Shown piece after piece: positions 43,402 to 52,781 of a stretch of DNA of 64,000 nt. The notes below the pieces were generated by a model. That model had not been told where the DNA came from. It did no database searches and worked only from the letters and a program-made list of their open reading frames with translations. The number at the start of each line of letters is the position of its first letter. Positions within the stretch are counted from its first letter, which is position 1. This stretch comes from JANOBD01 sp031411495 (lineage in GTDB: Bacteria; Planctomycetota; Phycisphaerae; Tepidisphaerales; Tepidisphaeraceae): NCBI GenBank assembly GCA_031411495.1, contig JANOBD010000172.1:35838-99837 (forward strand), given 5' to 3'. The position numbers and the translations under genes are program-made.

Positions 43402-44538
43402 ATGCCGCTTACACTCCCGGGCATGGCCGGCGGAATCTCACTCTTCGCGTTCGTTCTTCTCGCCGCGCTCTTCTCGACTGTCGCACTCGGAGGTCCGTCG
43501 ATGTTAAACCCGAATGATTTCCTGGTCGGCGGATATGGGAAGGGCGTCAGCGAGTCGTCGATCACCTCGGATTCACTGGCGGAGCCTCGACTGCGCGCCG
43601 AGGTCGCGGGCGCGAGCTTTATCGCGTTCCACCCGACGCTTCCGGTCATCTACTGCGTCAGCGAAAGCCTTAACGGGGTTCTGGCACTGAAGCGCGAAGG
43701 GGATGGGTCATTCAAAGAGATCGCCCGAGGTTCGTCCGGCGGTGCCGGGCCGTGTCATCTTTCGGTGCATCCTTCCGGAAAGGCCGTCTTCGTCGCGAAT
43801 TACGGCGACGGCAAAGTCGCCATGCTGACACTCAAGCAAGATGGAACCTTTCTCGGCGAGCCCTCCGTCGATCAACACGAAGGCACCGGCCCGGTCGAGA
43901 AGCGCCAGGAACACGCCCACGCGCACTCCATTTATCCACATCCCGACGGAACGCATGTTCTCAGCGCCGATCTTGGCTGCGATGCGATCTTCGTCTACCG
44001 GGTCGATCTTGAGCGCGGCCGACTGACGGACAAGCACGCGTTCCCGATCGACCCCGGATCCGGCCCGCGCCATCTCGCATTCTCGAAGGATGGCAAGCTC
44101 GTCTACTGCGTCAACGAACTCTCGAACACCGTTTCGGTCCTTCGGTGGGATGCCGATCGCGAATCGCTTAAAGTCGTGCAGACGATCTCGACGCGAATGG
44201 AACCCAGTGACGGGACATCGTTCTGCGCGGAGATCCGAATCCATCCGACCGGCAAGTTCCTCTACGCATCCAATCGCGGCGACGACTCGATCGCCGTCTT
44301 CACCGTCGATTCGGAGACGGGCGCGCTGACTCGTGTGGCCAACGTTTCAACCGGCGGACAGTGGCCCCGTGGATTTGAAGTCAACCCGACTGGCCGATTC
44401 CTGATCGTTGCGAATCAACGCAGCAATCTGCTCACAATGTTCCGAATTGATGAGCAAACTGGCGTGCCGAGCGCGACTGGGGCGACGGTGCCGGTCGAAA
44501 AGCCCGCGTGTGTGCGATTTGCCGCATCGCCGCCGTGA
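43402..44538 (+). CDS. Lactonase-family seven-bladed beta-propeller protein
   Basis: 378 residues of the YbhE/6-phosphogluconolactonase-like (Lactonase) family. An N-terminal hydrophobic segment (about 8-30) suggests export. Propeller repeats are visible: FIAFHPTLPVIYCVSE, GPCHLSVHPSGKAVFVANYGDG, HAHSIYPHPDGTHVLSADLG, GPRHLAFSKDGKLVYCVNE and WPRGFEVNPTGRFLIVANQ. If exported, it is unlikely to be the pentose-pathway enzyme. ATG at 43423 is an alternative start. Confidence 0.85.
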   Translation: MPLTLPGMAGGISLFAFVLLAALFSTVALGGPSMLNPNDFLVGGYGKGVSESSITSDSLAEPRLRAEVAGASFIAFHPTLPVIYCVSESLNGVLALKREGDGSFKEIARGSSGGAGPCHLSVHPSGKAVFVANYGDGKVAMLTLKQDGTFLGEPSVDQHEGTGPVEKRQEHAHAHSIYPHPDGTHVLSADLGCDAIFVYRVDLERGRLTDKHAFPIDPGSGPRHLAFSKDGKLVYCVNELSNTVSVLRWDADRESLKVVQTISTRMEPSDGTSFCAEIRIHPTGKFLYASNRGDDSIAVFTVDSETGALTRVANVSTGGQWPRGFEVNPTGRFLIVANQRSNLLTMFRIDEQTGVPSATGATVPVEKPACVRFAASPP

Positions 44539-44610
44539 AAAAACCTCGCTGCCGGCGGCGTAATTCACTAGGATCGGCCCGGTAATCGCTCACCATCCTT
44601 GGAGGGACCC

Positions 44611-45861
44611 ATGCGCAGAGAGAAAACGATCACACTCGACCATCTCGAACCCCGTCGCCTGCTCGCGGCCGTCACCGTCAGCGGCAGCAACAGCGCCGAC
44701 GAAATCCGCGTCTACGTGCAAAGCAACACGATCATCGTCGATGTCAGCGGTGCGGCCAGTAGCTATCCCGATTTCCTTTACGACGGCATCGTCGTCAATG
44801 CGCTAGGCGGCGCGGACTCGATCGTCGTCGACTCCAACACCGACAATGCGGTCACCATCAACGGTGGAAGCGGCGTCGACACCATCGAAATCGGCAAAAC
44901 CGATCAGACGCTGGCGGGGATCGAATCCGCGGTCTCTATCAGTAATTCCAACGGCGCCGATAAACTGTATGTTCACAGCGAAGCCGATTCCTCTGTTGCC
45001 ACCTACACGATCACGAGTTCCAACGTCACGCGTACCGGCTACCCGGTCATTAGCACCGGCGACAGCGGACTCGTCGCCGTCGCCGGCGGCGCTGGCACCG
45101 ACACATTTGTGATGACCAGCACCGGCGCAAGCAACCGTTATGAACTTCGCGGCGGCGCGGGAGCGGATACGTTCGATATCCGAAATACCAACGGCGCGAC
45201 CGTCGTCGTCGATGGCGAGGCCGACCTGGACCTCATCCAGCTCAATTCTGATGTGGGCACCCCCGCGACGATTCAATTCGAAGCGACGCAGGACCTCTCG
45301 CGCATCGACGCGTCCGCTGGGGGCGTCATCAAGGCGACCGGCGCGACCGGCATCTACCTCGGCACCAACCTCAGCGACTTCGAAGGCGATCTTCTGCTCG
45401 AGACGGGGTTCCTCATCGAGCACAACAGTCAATCCGCCGGCGGACTCGGTTACTGGAAGCAGCGCCTGCTCGATGCGCAAACCGGCACCACTCCGCAAGT
45501 GCGATCCACCTTCGCCGACAGCAGTGCCGCCAACGACGCCATCGGCTACGGTTACAGCCAGAACACTGTGGTCACAGACCTCGGCGGATTCTCGCTCGTT
45601 TCGGGTGATCTCATCCTTCGTTACACGCTTCGAGGCGACGCGAATCTGGATGCACGCGTGAACTTCGACGACCTGCTCATCCTCGCCCAGAACTATTCCC
45701 CGAGCACGACGGGCCGTCTCTGGACGCAGGGCGATTTCGATCTCAACGGGCTCACCAACTTTGATGACCTGCTCACGCTGGCGCAGACTTATGGTCAGAC
45801 CGCGCTGGTTTCACGGGGCAAACTCGGCGGCCGAGCAACGGCGCGTGACATGATCGCTTGA
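44611..45861 (+). CDS. Surface protein with LEPRRLLA export motif and dockerin-like repeats
   Basis: 416 residues. The N-terminus KTITLDHLEPRRLLAA carries the LEPRxLL(A) motif typical of large exported planctomycete proteins. A beta-rich repeat body with Asn/Asp/Gly-rich turns (SNSADEIRV, GGADSIVVDSNT, GGAGADTFDIRN) follows and resembles parallel beta-helix or Ca-binding repeats. The C-terminus has two dockerin-like calcium loops: GDANLDARVNFDDLLILAQNY and GDFDLNGLTNFDDLLTLAQTY. ATG at 44611 follows GGAGG. No cohesin-bearing partner is in the window. Confidence 0.8.
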   Translation: MRREKTITLDHLEPRRLLAAVTVSGSNSADEIRVYVQSNTIIVDVSGAASSYPDFLYDGIVVNALGGADSIVVDSNTDNAVTINGGSGVDTIEIGKTDQTLAGIESAVSISNSNGADKLYVHSEADSSVATYTITSSNVTRTGYPVISTGDSGLVAVAGGAGTDTFVMTSTGASNRYELRGGAGADTFDIRNTNGATVVVDGEADLDLIQLNSDVGTPATIQFEATQDLSRIDASAGGVIKATGATGIYLGTNLSDFEGDLLLETGFLIEHNSQSAGGLGYWKQRLLDAQTGTTPQVRSTFADSSAANDAIGYGYSQNTVVTDLGGFSLVSGDLILRYTLRGDANLDARVNFDDLLILAQNYSPSTTGRLWTQGDFDLNGLTNFDDLLTLAQTYGQTALVSRGKLGGRATARDMIA

Positions 45862-46040
45862 CGAGAATCGGCCTTGTTTTGTGCGGATTTGGATTGATTT
45901 TCCCCCAAGTCGAAAATCTGTCCGCGACTTTCAATCGACCCGAATGTAGATAGGATAAGATCGGCCGGTTTCTGAGAAGGTCTGTTGCAAAACGTCGATT
46001 CGGCGTCCCCTGCGGCCATTCTGCTCGGTTTTCCTGCCTC

Positions 46041-46080
46041 GTGAAGGGTAAACCTTCACTCGTGAAGGGTAACCCTTCAC
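46041..46080. promoter_or_regulatory. Two 19-base palindromes with 21-base spacing, operator-like
   Basis: gtgaagggtaaaccttcac (46041-46059) and gtgaagggtaacccttcac (46062-46080) are nearly identical and palindromic, and start exactly 21 bases apart, two turns of DNA. They lie about 90 bases before the RRM gene in a 307-base spacer (45862-46168) without genes. They could be a tandem operator or fold as RNA hairpins. Confidence 0.6.
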
Positions 46081-46115
46081 ATGCCGGGTCGCATGTGTCG
46101 ACCTCTTTCTGTTTG

Positions 46116-46141
46116 AAGCCCCGAAAGTAAAACGGGGGCTT
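46116..46141 (+). promoter_or_regulatory. 5' leader hairpin before the RRM gene
   Basis: aagcccc (46116-46122) pairs with ggggctt (46135-46141) around a 12-base loop, ending about 28 bases before the start codon and about 15 before the AGGAG ribosome site. It may influence translation of an RNA-binding, possibly cold-regulated protein. Confidence 0.4.
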
Positions 46142-46168
46142 GATTGGCCCGCTATGTAGGAGAATCCC

Positions 46169-46591
46169 ATGGGCAAGAAGTTGTACGTAGGTAACCTCAG
46201 CTATAACACCGAGAGCTCGGAGCTGCAGGAATTGTTCGCCGAGTTCGGCACCGTCCAGAGCGCCGAAATCATCGCCGACCGTGAAACCGGTCGCAGCAAG
46301 GGTTTCGGTTTCGTCGAGATGGGCTCGGATGACGAAGCCGCAGCCGCGATCGCCGGCATGAACGGCAAGGAAATCGGCGGACGCACGATGACCGTGAACG
46401 AAGCCAAGCCGAAAGAGCCGCGCAGCGGCGGATTCGGCGGCGGCGGCGGTGGTGCCCGTCGTGGCGGCGGTGGTGGTGGTGGCGGCTACGGCGGTGGTGG
46501 CGGCGGGGGCCGCAGCGGCGGTGGCGGCTACGGCGGCGGCGGTGGTGGCCGCTGCAGTGGTGGTGGCGGCGGTGGCCGCGGCCGCTATTGA
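46169..46591 (+). CDS. RRM-domain glycine-rich RNA-binding protein
   Basis: 140 residues. Residues 1-78 form one RNA recognition motif: RNP2 LYVGNL at 5-10 and RNP1 KGFGFVEM at about 44-51. The C-terminal 55 residues are Gly-rich with Tyr and Arg (GGGYGGGG, GRGRY). This is the layout of cyanobacterial Rbp and plant glycine-rich proteins, RNA chaperones often induced by cold. AGGAG lies just upstream of the ATG, and an intrinsic terminator follows. The leader holds tandem palindromes and a hairpin. Confidence 0.93.
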   Translation: MGKKLYVGNLSYNTESSELQELFAEFGTVQSAEIIADRETGRSKGFGFVEMGSDDEAAAAIAGMNGKEIGGRTMTVNEAKPKEPRSGGFGGGGGGARRGGGGGGGGYGGGGGGGRSGGGGYGGGGGGRCSGGGGGGRGRY

Positions 46592-46630
46592 TCCGCTCAG
46601 CACGCGCTGAAGCATCTAATGCAAAATAAA

Positions 46631-46659
46631 CGAGCCGTCCGATCTCATCGGGCGGCTCG
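46631..46659 (+). terminator. Intrinsic terminator after the RRM gene
   Basis: A 13-base stem (cgagccgtccgat at 46631-46643, atcgggcggctcg at 46647-46659, one G-T pair) with a 3-base loop, followed by TCCTCTTT. A second small hairpin (aggttcg/cgaacct) lies at 46675-46693. Confidence 0.75.
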
Positions 46660-46801
46660 TCCTCTTTGATGCGATAGGTTCGTGCCGCGAACCTTTGCGG
46701 CAACTCGCACGTATAGGTCTCAGCGTCAGGTACACGCGCATCGGGGAAGTCATTGCCATTAACCTTGTGTGCCGGTTCGAATCACCCTGTGGGAGGCCGC
46801 C

Positions 46802-47872
46802 ATGTTCCGTGTGTCGCTCGCGCTCGTCGTTTCCTGCGCATTACTCCATATCGCTTCCGAAACAGCCGTGGCTCAGACGACGCAGCCCGATGAGCCCAAA
46901 GTGGTACTCAAAACGTACGATATTTCGGATCTGGTCCGCGTAACGCAGGACTTTCCATCGCCGCACAACGAAGGTGAGAGTGGCGGCGAGGGCGGTGCTG
47001 GCGGTGGAAACCTTTTCGGCACTACCGAAGGTAAACAGAATCCCGGGCTTGCCCCAACCGCGCCCCGAGTGTTCGTTCCAACGGAAGTTCGCTCCGGCGA
47101 CACGCAAGTCGAAGCGATCTGCCAACTGATTACCGACTTTGTCGCGTCCGACACCTGGAAAACCAACGGCGGCATCATCGGAAGCATTAGCGAAATGCAC
47201 GGCGTCCTGATCGTGTCTCAAACTTCCGAGAATCAGGAAAAGATCGCGCAATTGCTCGAACAGTTTCGAGAAGCCTTCGGGCCCACGTCTACCGTTTGCG
47301 TTCGCGCCTACTGGCTCACTCTTTCGCCGAGCGAGGCCGAGTCGATTCTTGGAAAAGGTCAGGCCGCACCGACGGAGTCGCCGGTCGTCGCCGATGAACT
47401 CGTCTCGTCAAAACACGTCTATGCGCAGGGACAGACCACGTGTTTCAACAAACAAGCCGTTCATATCTTTTCCGGCCGCGAGCAGACGGTGATCGAAGAC
47501 GTAGATCCGGTGGTTGGCACGAACTCGGCCGCGTTTGACCCGGATCCGAAACTTCGCTTGTCGGGCGTGGAATTGCAGATTCGCCCGGAGCTATCTGCGG
47601 ATCGCAAGTCGGCCATCGTCGATGTGTCGAGTGTCATCACCGAGCGCGACGCGAGCACGCCATCGCGGATCAGCGAGGTCCGATCCGCAGGTACGCAGCC
47701 GATTGTCGCCGAGTTCGATCGAGAAAACCTCATCAAGCAGCAGTTCCAGTCCACACTTCGGCTTCCCTTGGGAAAGAAAATCCTGGTCGGCGGAATGACC
47801 ATCGAACCGTCCAAGCTCAACGGCCAGCAGCTTTACCTGGTGCTCGAACTGGGCGAGGTCATGGCCGAGTAG
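46802..47872 (+). CDS. Secreted protein with secretin-like C-terminal region
   Basis: 356 residues. Signal peptide about 1-24 (ending ETAVAQ). DLVRVTQDFPSP, then LITDFVASDTWKTNGG and IVSQTSENQEKIAQLLEQFR, resemble the small N-domains seen in secretins and in planctomycete relatives. The C-terminal third (GVELQIRPELSADRKSAIVDVSSVI and LRLPLGKKILVGGMTI) resembles the secretin fold, but it is short and lacks the full gate region. Probably not a pore-forming type II secretin; a secretion-related or repeat-derived protein of unknown role. No secretion operon is adjacent. Confidence 0.65.
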   Translation: MFRVSLALVVSCALLHIASETAVAQTTQPDEPKVVLKTYDISDLVRVTQDFPSPHNEGESGGEGGAGGGNLFGTTEGKQNPGLAPTAPRVFVPTEVRSGDTQVEAICQLITDFVASDTWKTNGGIIGSISEMHGVLIVSQTSENQEKIAQLLEQFREAFGPTSTVCVRAYWLTLSPSEAESILGKGQAAPTESPVVADELVSSKHVYAQGQTTCFNKQAVHIFSGREQTVIEDVDPVVGTNSAAFDPDPKLRLSGVELQIRPELSADRKSAIVDVSSVITERDASTPSRISEVRSAGTQPIVAEFDRENLIKQQFQSTLRLPLGKKILVGGMTIEPSKLNGQQLYLVLELGEVMAE

Positions 47873-48021
47873 GACCGAATATCCGGCCTCACAGGGATTG
47901 CGAACCGCTTTTGCGCGTCGCAGGCGGGTATTGATCGCACCTATTTGAAGATAGTGACTCCGTTTCTTACGATCGGCATCCCGACTGCCGGCCACAACCC
48001 GTCGATGCAGGCGGGTTTTGC

Positions 48022-48774
48022 ATGATTGCCATCATCAGCGACATCCACGGTAACCTCGAGGCCTTACAAGCGGTCCTCGCGGAAATCGATAAACGCAACG
48101 TCGATGAAATCGTCTGCCTCGGCGACGTCATCGGTTACGGCCCTAACCCCATCGAGTGCATCGACCTGGTCATGGCCCGCGCCAAGGTCACGCTGATGGG
48201 CAACCACGACTTCGCCGTCTTCTATGAGCCGTACAACTTCAATATCGGAGCCGAGCAGGCATGCTTCTGGACGAGAAATCAGTTCGAGAGCGATCCCGAC
48301 CCCAAGCGCCGCGCCAAGCGCTGGAAATACCTCGCGAGCCTGCCCGTCTACGAAAAACGCCCGGGCGAGATGATGGCTGTTCACGCCTCGCCGCGTCGGC
48401 CGATCAATGAATACATCTTCCCCGACGACATCTATACCAACCCGAACAAGTTCGGGCCGATCTTCGACCGGATCGAGCGCATCTGCTTCTGCGGCCACAC
48501 GCACGTGCCGGGAGTGTTTCTCGAAGGGCCCGACTTTTATAGCCCCGAGGAACTCGACGGCCGGTTCGAACTGGGACACGATCGCGCCGTGGTGAACGTC
48601 GGAAGCGTCGGCCAGCCACGCGATCGAGACCCACGCTCCAGCCTCGTGCTTTTTGACGGAAATATCGTGGAGTTCCTGCGGGTAACCTACGACGTGGAAC
48701 GCGTAGTAAAAAAGGTCGAGGCGATTCCCGAGCTCGACAATTTCCTGGGAGCACGTCTCCGCGACGGCCGCTGA
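48022..48774 (+). CDS. Calcineurin-like metallophosphoesterase
   Basis: 250 residues, cytoplasmic. All metal motifs are present: IISDIHGN (D-x-H), CLGDVIGYGP (G-D), MGNHDFAV (G-N-H-D), AVHASPRRP and CGHTHVPGVF (G-H-x-H). It is the YfcE/DUF2437-type family of phosphodiesterases acting on cyclic nucleotides or other phosphoesters. The substrate is unknown. It stands 37 bases before yidC, possibly in the same transcript. Confidence 0.9.
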   Translation: MIAIISDIHGNLEALQAVLAEIDKRNVDEIVCLGDVIGYGPNPIECIDLVMARAKVTLMGNHDFAVFYEPYNFNIGAEQACFWTRNQFESDPDPKRRAKRWKYLASLPVYEKRPGEMMAVHASPRRPINEYIFPDDIYTNPNKFGPIFDRIERICFCGHTHVPGVFLEGPDFYSPEELDGRFELGHDRAVVNVGSVGQPRDRDPRSSLVLFDGNIVEFLRVTYDVERVVKKVEAIPELDNFLGARLRDGR

Positions 48775-48811
48775 CATCGATTAACCTCTCACCGCCGAAT
48801 TGAACGAACGA

Positions 48812-50929
48812 ATGGACAAGAAACAAACACTCGTCTGGATGGTAGTCTTTTTCGTGCTCGTCCTGCTCTGGGGACGTGTCGCGCCGACGATCCTGAAAAA
48901 ACTGGGCTACGAGCCCGCGCCGACCAACTCGGCGCAGGTCATGCCCGTCTCGACCACCAATCCGACGACTTCGCCCGCGACGCAGAGCACATCGCCCAGC
49001 ACGCAATCAATTTCGACCAACGGCTGGGACGTGGTCCGTCCGGCGCAAGCATTTGAACAAACCCTCGGTTCTACTGAATCGCATGACCACACATGGTCGA
49101 TCGGCCTTACGATTTCGCCGAACGGCGCCGGTCTTCAGCGCGCCGTTCTCAACGAGTACAAGGCAACGCAGAAGAATCCGGACCCGTTCACCTACGAACG
49201 TCCCGGCGTCACGTATCCTGAACTCACCAGATCGCTCGCGGTCCGGGAAGTCATCATCGATGAACAGCCGGTCGACCTGACGGGCAAGACATGGGGCTTT
49301 GTCGGCACGACCAATACCGATTCGTCGGAGTCGGCCGTCTATGAGTTGACGCTGACCCACAACGGGGCTCCGGCGCTCACGCTGCAGCGGACGTTTACGG
49401 TTTACACCCGCGCCGCCGTGGTTGCGAAGATCGGCGAGATTTCTTATCAGCCAATGGGCTATGAAGCTCGCGTCGTCACCACGTTCAAGAATCTCACCGG
49501 CACGCCGATGAAGGTCCGGCTGAAGTTCAACGGCCCGTCGGTGCCCCTGACGGAAGCCGAACGTGGGCCGGATGCGTATTACCTTGTCGCGCGTGCCCCC
49601 AAGGGCATCGTGAGCACGACCCCCTGGGGAGTCGACGGAATCAAGGCTTCAACCCCTGAGACGCCGTACACGGACCTGCTGGAAAAGGCCAAGGCCCGAG
49701 ACGGGCAGCCGTACTGGATTGCGTCGACGACGACCTACTTCATGTCGATCCTGCGTTTCGAGCCGCTCCCGGGCACGTCGGCGCCCGTCGACTGGTTCGA
49801 ATCCGTTGACGCACGCGCGCTCACGCCCGACAAGCACGGTCGCGACCGTGAAGTCGAACTGATCATCACGACCAAGCCGACCACAATCGCCGCCGGCGCC
49901 GTCAGCGACATCGCCAGCGAAATGTACGTGGGTCCCAAGAAGCGCGAAGTGCTCACCAACGATCACTACGCGTCGATGTGGATCCAGTACGACCGATCGC
50001 TGATCATTACGCAGGGCATCTGCGGGATCTGCACCTGGCAGTGGCTCGTCAACATCCTTTTCTTCATCCTCAAGAGCTTTCATTACGTTCTTCACGACTG
50101 GGGCCTCTCGATCATCGGTCTGGTGATCCTGGTGCGCGTACTGCTGCATCCGATCTCGCGCAAGGCGCAGATCAACATGTTGAAGATGCAGAAGCTGGCG
50201 CCGGAGATGGAACGCATCAAGAAGAAGCACGCCGACGACCAGGAGGCGATGCAGAAAGAGATGATGCGCTTCTACAAGGAGAACGGCTCGACGCAGATCA
50301 TGGGCTGCCTGCCGATGTTCCTGCAGATGCCCGTCTGGATCGCGCTCTGGCAGGCGATGAACACGACGTTTGAGTTGCGGCACGAACCCTTCCTGTTCAA
50401 CTGGACATGGATCAAGGATCTGAGCAAACCGGATCATCTGATCGATTTCGCCAACTGGGGCTGGCCGAGCTTTCACCTGCCGCTGCTGAGCTTCGTCGTG
50501 ATCAGCGGCATCAACGTGTTGCCGTTCGTGTTCGGCGCGCTGCAGTTCATCCAGTTCAAGATTCAACCCAAGCCGCCGACGATGACGCCGGAACAGGCAC
50601 AGCAGCAGCAGATGACGCAATGGATGATGTTGATCCTGATGCCGGTCATGCTCTACGCGTCGCCAAGCGGTCTGATGATCTACATGATCACGTCGTTCCT
50701 GATCGGAATTTTCGAGAGCAAGATCGTCAAGAAGCAATTCGCGCAGATGACCGCGGATGAAGAGCGATTCCGCTTCGTCGAAGGCGAGACCCCAAACGTA
50801 CAGAAGCCCGCGGTCCGCCGGGCAGGGGCACCGAAAAAGACCGGCCTCTTCGGCATGCTCGACGAGTTGCGCGAACGTGCCGCGCAAGCACAGCGAGAGA
50901 TGGAGAAGAACCGGCGCAAGGGCAAGTAA
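48812..50929 (+). CDS. yidC: Membrane protein insertase YidC/Oxa1
   Basis: 705 residues. One N-terminal TM helix (about 8-24) is followed by a large extracytoplasmic domain (about 60-400), as in Gram-negative YidC. The conserved five-helix insertase core (about 415-640) shows GLSIIGLVILVRVLLHPISRKAQ, with the groove arginine, then KLAPEMERIKKKHADD and MGCLPMFLQMPVWIALWQ. A charged tail ends the protein. The start at ATG 48812 was chosen over the TTG four codons upstream. It is followed after 38 bases by mnmE. Confidence 0.95.
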   Translation: MDKKQTLVWMVVFFVLVLLWGRVAPTILKKLGYEPAPTNSAQVMPVSTTNPTTSPATQSTSPSTQSISTNGWDVVRPAQAFEQTLGSTESHDHTWSIGLTISPNGAGLQRAVLNEYKATQKNPDPFTYERPGVTYPELTRSLAVREVIIDEQPVDLTGKTWGFVGTTNTDSSESAVYELTLTHNGAPALTLQRTFTVYTRAAVVAKIGEISYQPMGYEARVVTTFKNLTGTPMKVRLKFNGPSVPLTEAERGPDAYYLVARAPKGIVSTTPWGVDGIKASTPETPYTDLLEKAKARDGQPYWIASTTTYFMSILRFEPLPGTSAPVDWFESVDARALTPDKHGRDREVELIITTKPTTIAAGAVSDIASEMYVGPKKREVLTNDHYASMWIQYDRSLIITQGICGICTWQWLVNILFFILKSFHYVLHDWGLSIIGLVILVRVLLHPISRKAQINMLKMQKLAPEMERIKKKHADDQEAMQKEMMRFYKENGSTQIMGCLPMFLQMPVWIALWQAMNTTFELRHEPFLFNWTWIKDLSKPDHLIDFANWGWPSFHLPLLSFVVISGINVLPFVFGALQFIQFKIQPKPPTMTPEQAQQQQMTQWMMLILMPVMLYASPSGLMIYMITSFLIGIFESKIVKKQFAQMTADEERFRFVEGETPNVQKPAVRRAGAPKKTGLFGMLDELRERAAQAQREMEKNRRKGK

Positions 50930-50967
50930 TCGCCTCCGGGTTCCCTCTCATCGCGACGAGATATGGG

Positions 50968-52278
50968 ATGAACCATGCAGACACCATCATCGCCGTCAGC
51001 ACGCCTGTGCATGGCGCGATTCGTGCGATCATCCGGATGAGCGGCGAGCTTGCGTTCGAACTGATCGAACAGGTGGTAGAGGTCGCGAGCAGACCGCTCC
51101 AACACGCGCGAACGGCCGTGTGCCGGATCAGACTTGTCGAAGGAATCGCCTTCGACGCGACGGTGTATCCCTTTCGCGGCCCACGTTCCAGCACTGGCGA
51201 GAACGTGATCGAGGTTCACGTTCCCGCGTCGCCGTATCTCGTCCAGGCGGCGCTTCGTCGGCTGATCGAGCTCGGTGCCCGTCCCGCCGGCCCGGGCGAG
51301 TTCACCGCCCGCGCGTTTTTCAACGGCAAACTCGACCTCACGAGTGCCGAGGGCGTCGCCGCGACGATCTCCGCAACCAATCGCGCCGAGCTCGACGCGG
51401 CGCGACAACTGCTGGGCGGCGAACTCGCGCGGCAGCTTGAGCCGATCCTCGACGAAGTCGTTCGCACCCTCGCGCTGATCGAAGTCGGCATCGACTTTAC
51501 TGAAGAAGATGTCAGCTTCATTTCCCGGGCCGATGTCGAGCGGAGTCTGGCGTCAATTGTTCACTCATTGCGGACACTGACTCACGAAAGTCCGCGAATC
51601 GAGCGGCTCAGCCACGAGCCACGAATCGTACTGTCCGGTCGACCCAACGCGGGCAAAAGCACCTTGCTGAACGCGCTCGCCGGCATGAGTCGTGCGGTCG
51701 TCTCCGATGTGGCTGGGACAACGCGGGATGCGCTCAGTGCACGGGTAGCGCTGCGGCGCGGCTTCATCACGCTGATCGATGTCGCGGGGATTGAGGAAGC
51801 TGAGGACCATTCGATTTCACGGCAAATGCAGGAATCCGCGCAGCGGCAGATCGAGACAGCCGACGCCATCGTTCTGCTCATCGATGCGTCGGATGCGCGC
51901 CCGCCCATCACACTCGCGCGCCAACCCGACCTGATCGTCCGTTCAAAAGCCGATCTCGGTTCGGTGCCGCGGGGCACGATCGGAATCGATGCCCTCCATT
52001 CGGCGGGGCTCGACGAGCTTCGAGCCAGGCTTGATGAAATCGCCTTCGGCAGCGAGACAGGCGGAATCAGCCGGCTGTCGATCAATGCGCGTCATGCGGA
52101 CGCGATCCGGGCGGCGCTCGAATCGACCTGCCGAGCCCAGCGGTCCCAGGCGAGCGGCGCCGAGATCGTCGCCGCGGACCTGCGTTTGACCTTGGAACAC
52201 CTGGGTACCATCCTCGGAAACATCTCTCCGGACGATGTGCTGGGACGGATCTTTTCCAGCTTTTGTATCGGCAAGTGA
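50968..52278 (+). CDS. mnmE: tRNA modification GTPase MnmE
   Basis: 436 residues. With MnmG it makes the cmnm5 modification on U34 of several tRNAs. The N-terminal THF-binding domain (TIIAVSTPVHGAIRAIIRMSG) is followed by helical segments around the G domain: G1 GRPNAGKST, G3 DVAG and G4 SKAD (asparagine of NKxD replaced by serine). The invariant C-terminal FCIGK carries the essential cysteine. The yidC - mnmE order recalls the conserved rnpA-yidC-jag-mnmE cluster, without jag. The tRNA gene 45 bases downstream marks the edge of an accessory region. Confidence 0.95.
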   Translation: MNHADTIIAVSTPVHGAIRAIIRMSGELAFELIEQVVEVASRPLQHARTAVCRIRLVEGIAFDATVYPFRGPRSSTGENVIEVHVPASPYLVQAALRRLIELGARPAGPGEFTARAFFNGKLDLTSAEGVAATISATNRAELDAARQLLGGELARQLEPILDEVVRTLALIEVGIDFTEEDVSFISRADVERSLASIVHSLRTLTHESPRIERLSHEPRIVLSGRPNAGKSTLLNALAGMSRAVVSDVAGTTRDALSARVALRRGFITLIDVAGIEEAEDHSISRQMQESAQRQIETADAIVLLIDASDARPPITLARQPDLIVRSKADLGSVPRGTIGIDALHSAGLDELRARLDEIAFGSETGGISRLSINARHADAIRAALESTCRAQRSQASGAEIVAADLRLTLEHLGTILGNISPDDVLGRIFSSFCIGK

Positions 52279-52322
52279 CGCTTGCGAGGTGGAACGTGTC
52301 TGCGATACTGCTGACTGCCGCC

Positions 52323-52396
52323 GTGCCCGTAGCTCAGTCGGATAGAGCATCGGTTTTCTAAACCGACGGTCGTGCGTTCGAGTCGCACCGGGCACG
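52323..52396 (+). tRNA. tRNA-Arg (anticodon UCU)
   Basis: A full cloverleaf can be drawn: acceptor GTGCCCG/CGGGCAC (52323-52329 with 52389-52395), D stem GCTC/GAGC, anticodon stem TCGGT/ACCGA with loop TTTCTAA, T stem GTGCG/CGCAC with loop TTCGAGT, and discriminator G. The anticodon TCT (52357-52359) reads AGA. The CCA is not encoded. It stands at the junction of core and phage-like DNA. Confidence 0.95.
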
Positions 52397-52781
52397 CTTC
52401 CTCACGGGGTCAAAAAGCAGTCGAAATCTCGGGTTTACCGAGCGATTCGCATGCTACCGCCACACTCCCACTCCATCAACTCCCCCTCACGGACCCTCCT
52501 CAACTGTCCCCACTCCGACACTTCCAAGTGTCGGAGAAGTGTCGGACTGTTCGGGTTATTTTCGGGTCGGGTCTCTTGAAACTAGCCATTCTGCACCCGA
52601 TGGCTGTCCTCTTCCGAATTGTTTGGCTCGCCGGCCGCGCTGGCCTGAGCGGGATCGGCTCGGGGGCTTCATGAGGACATTTGTGACGGCTGCGTTGAGA
52701 TGCACTAATCCTTTTGCAGAGCGCCGAGCAGATCGCGAGGGCTGGGTGAGCGAATCACCATTCCAATCTCCTGCGTTCCAT
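52397..52781. other. Gene-free junction with short direct and inverted repeats
   Basis: About 385 bases after the tRNA without a credible gene. It contains ccgacactt (52515-52523) facing aagtgtcgg (52526-52534), and a further aagtgtcgg at 52537-52545, so the 9-mer recurs at 11-base spacing. A site of this kind could bind a recombinase or repressor at the end of an element. Otherwise I see nothing. Confidence 0.45.

Noticed and set aside
49649..50887. A 412-codon leftward open frame over yidC
   Set aside because: Shadow of the insertase gene, with low-complexity Arg/His/Asp content and no ribosome site.
51940..51960. MnmE G4 motif SKAD as a sign of a dead GTPase
   Set aside because: Replacement of the asparagine by Ser or Thr is known in functional GTPases, and all other MnmE motifs including FCIGK are intact.
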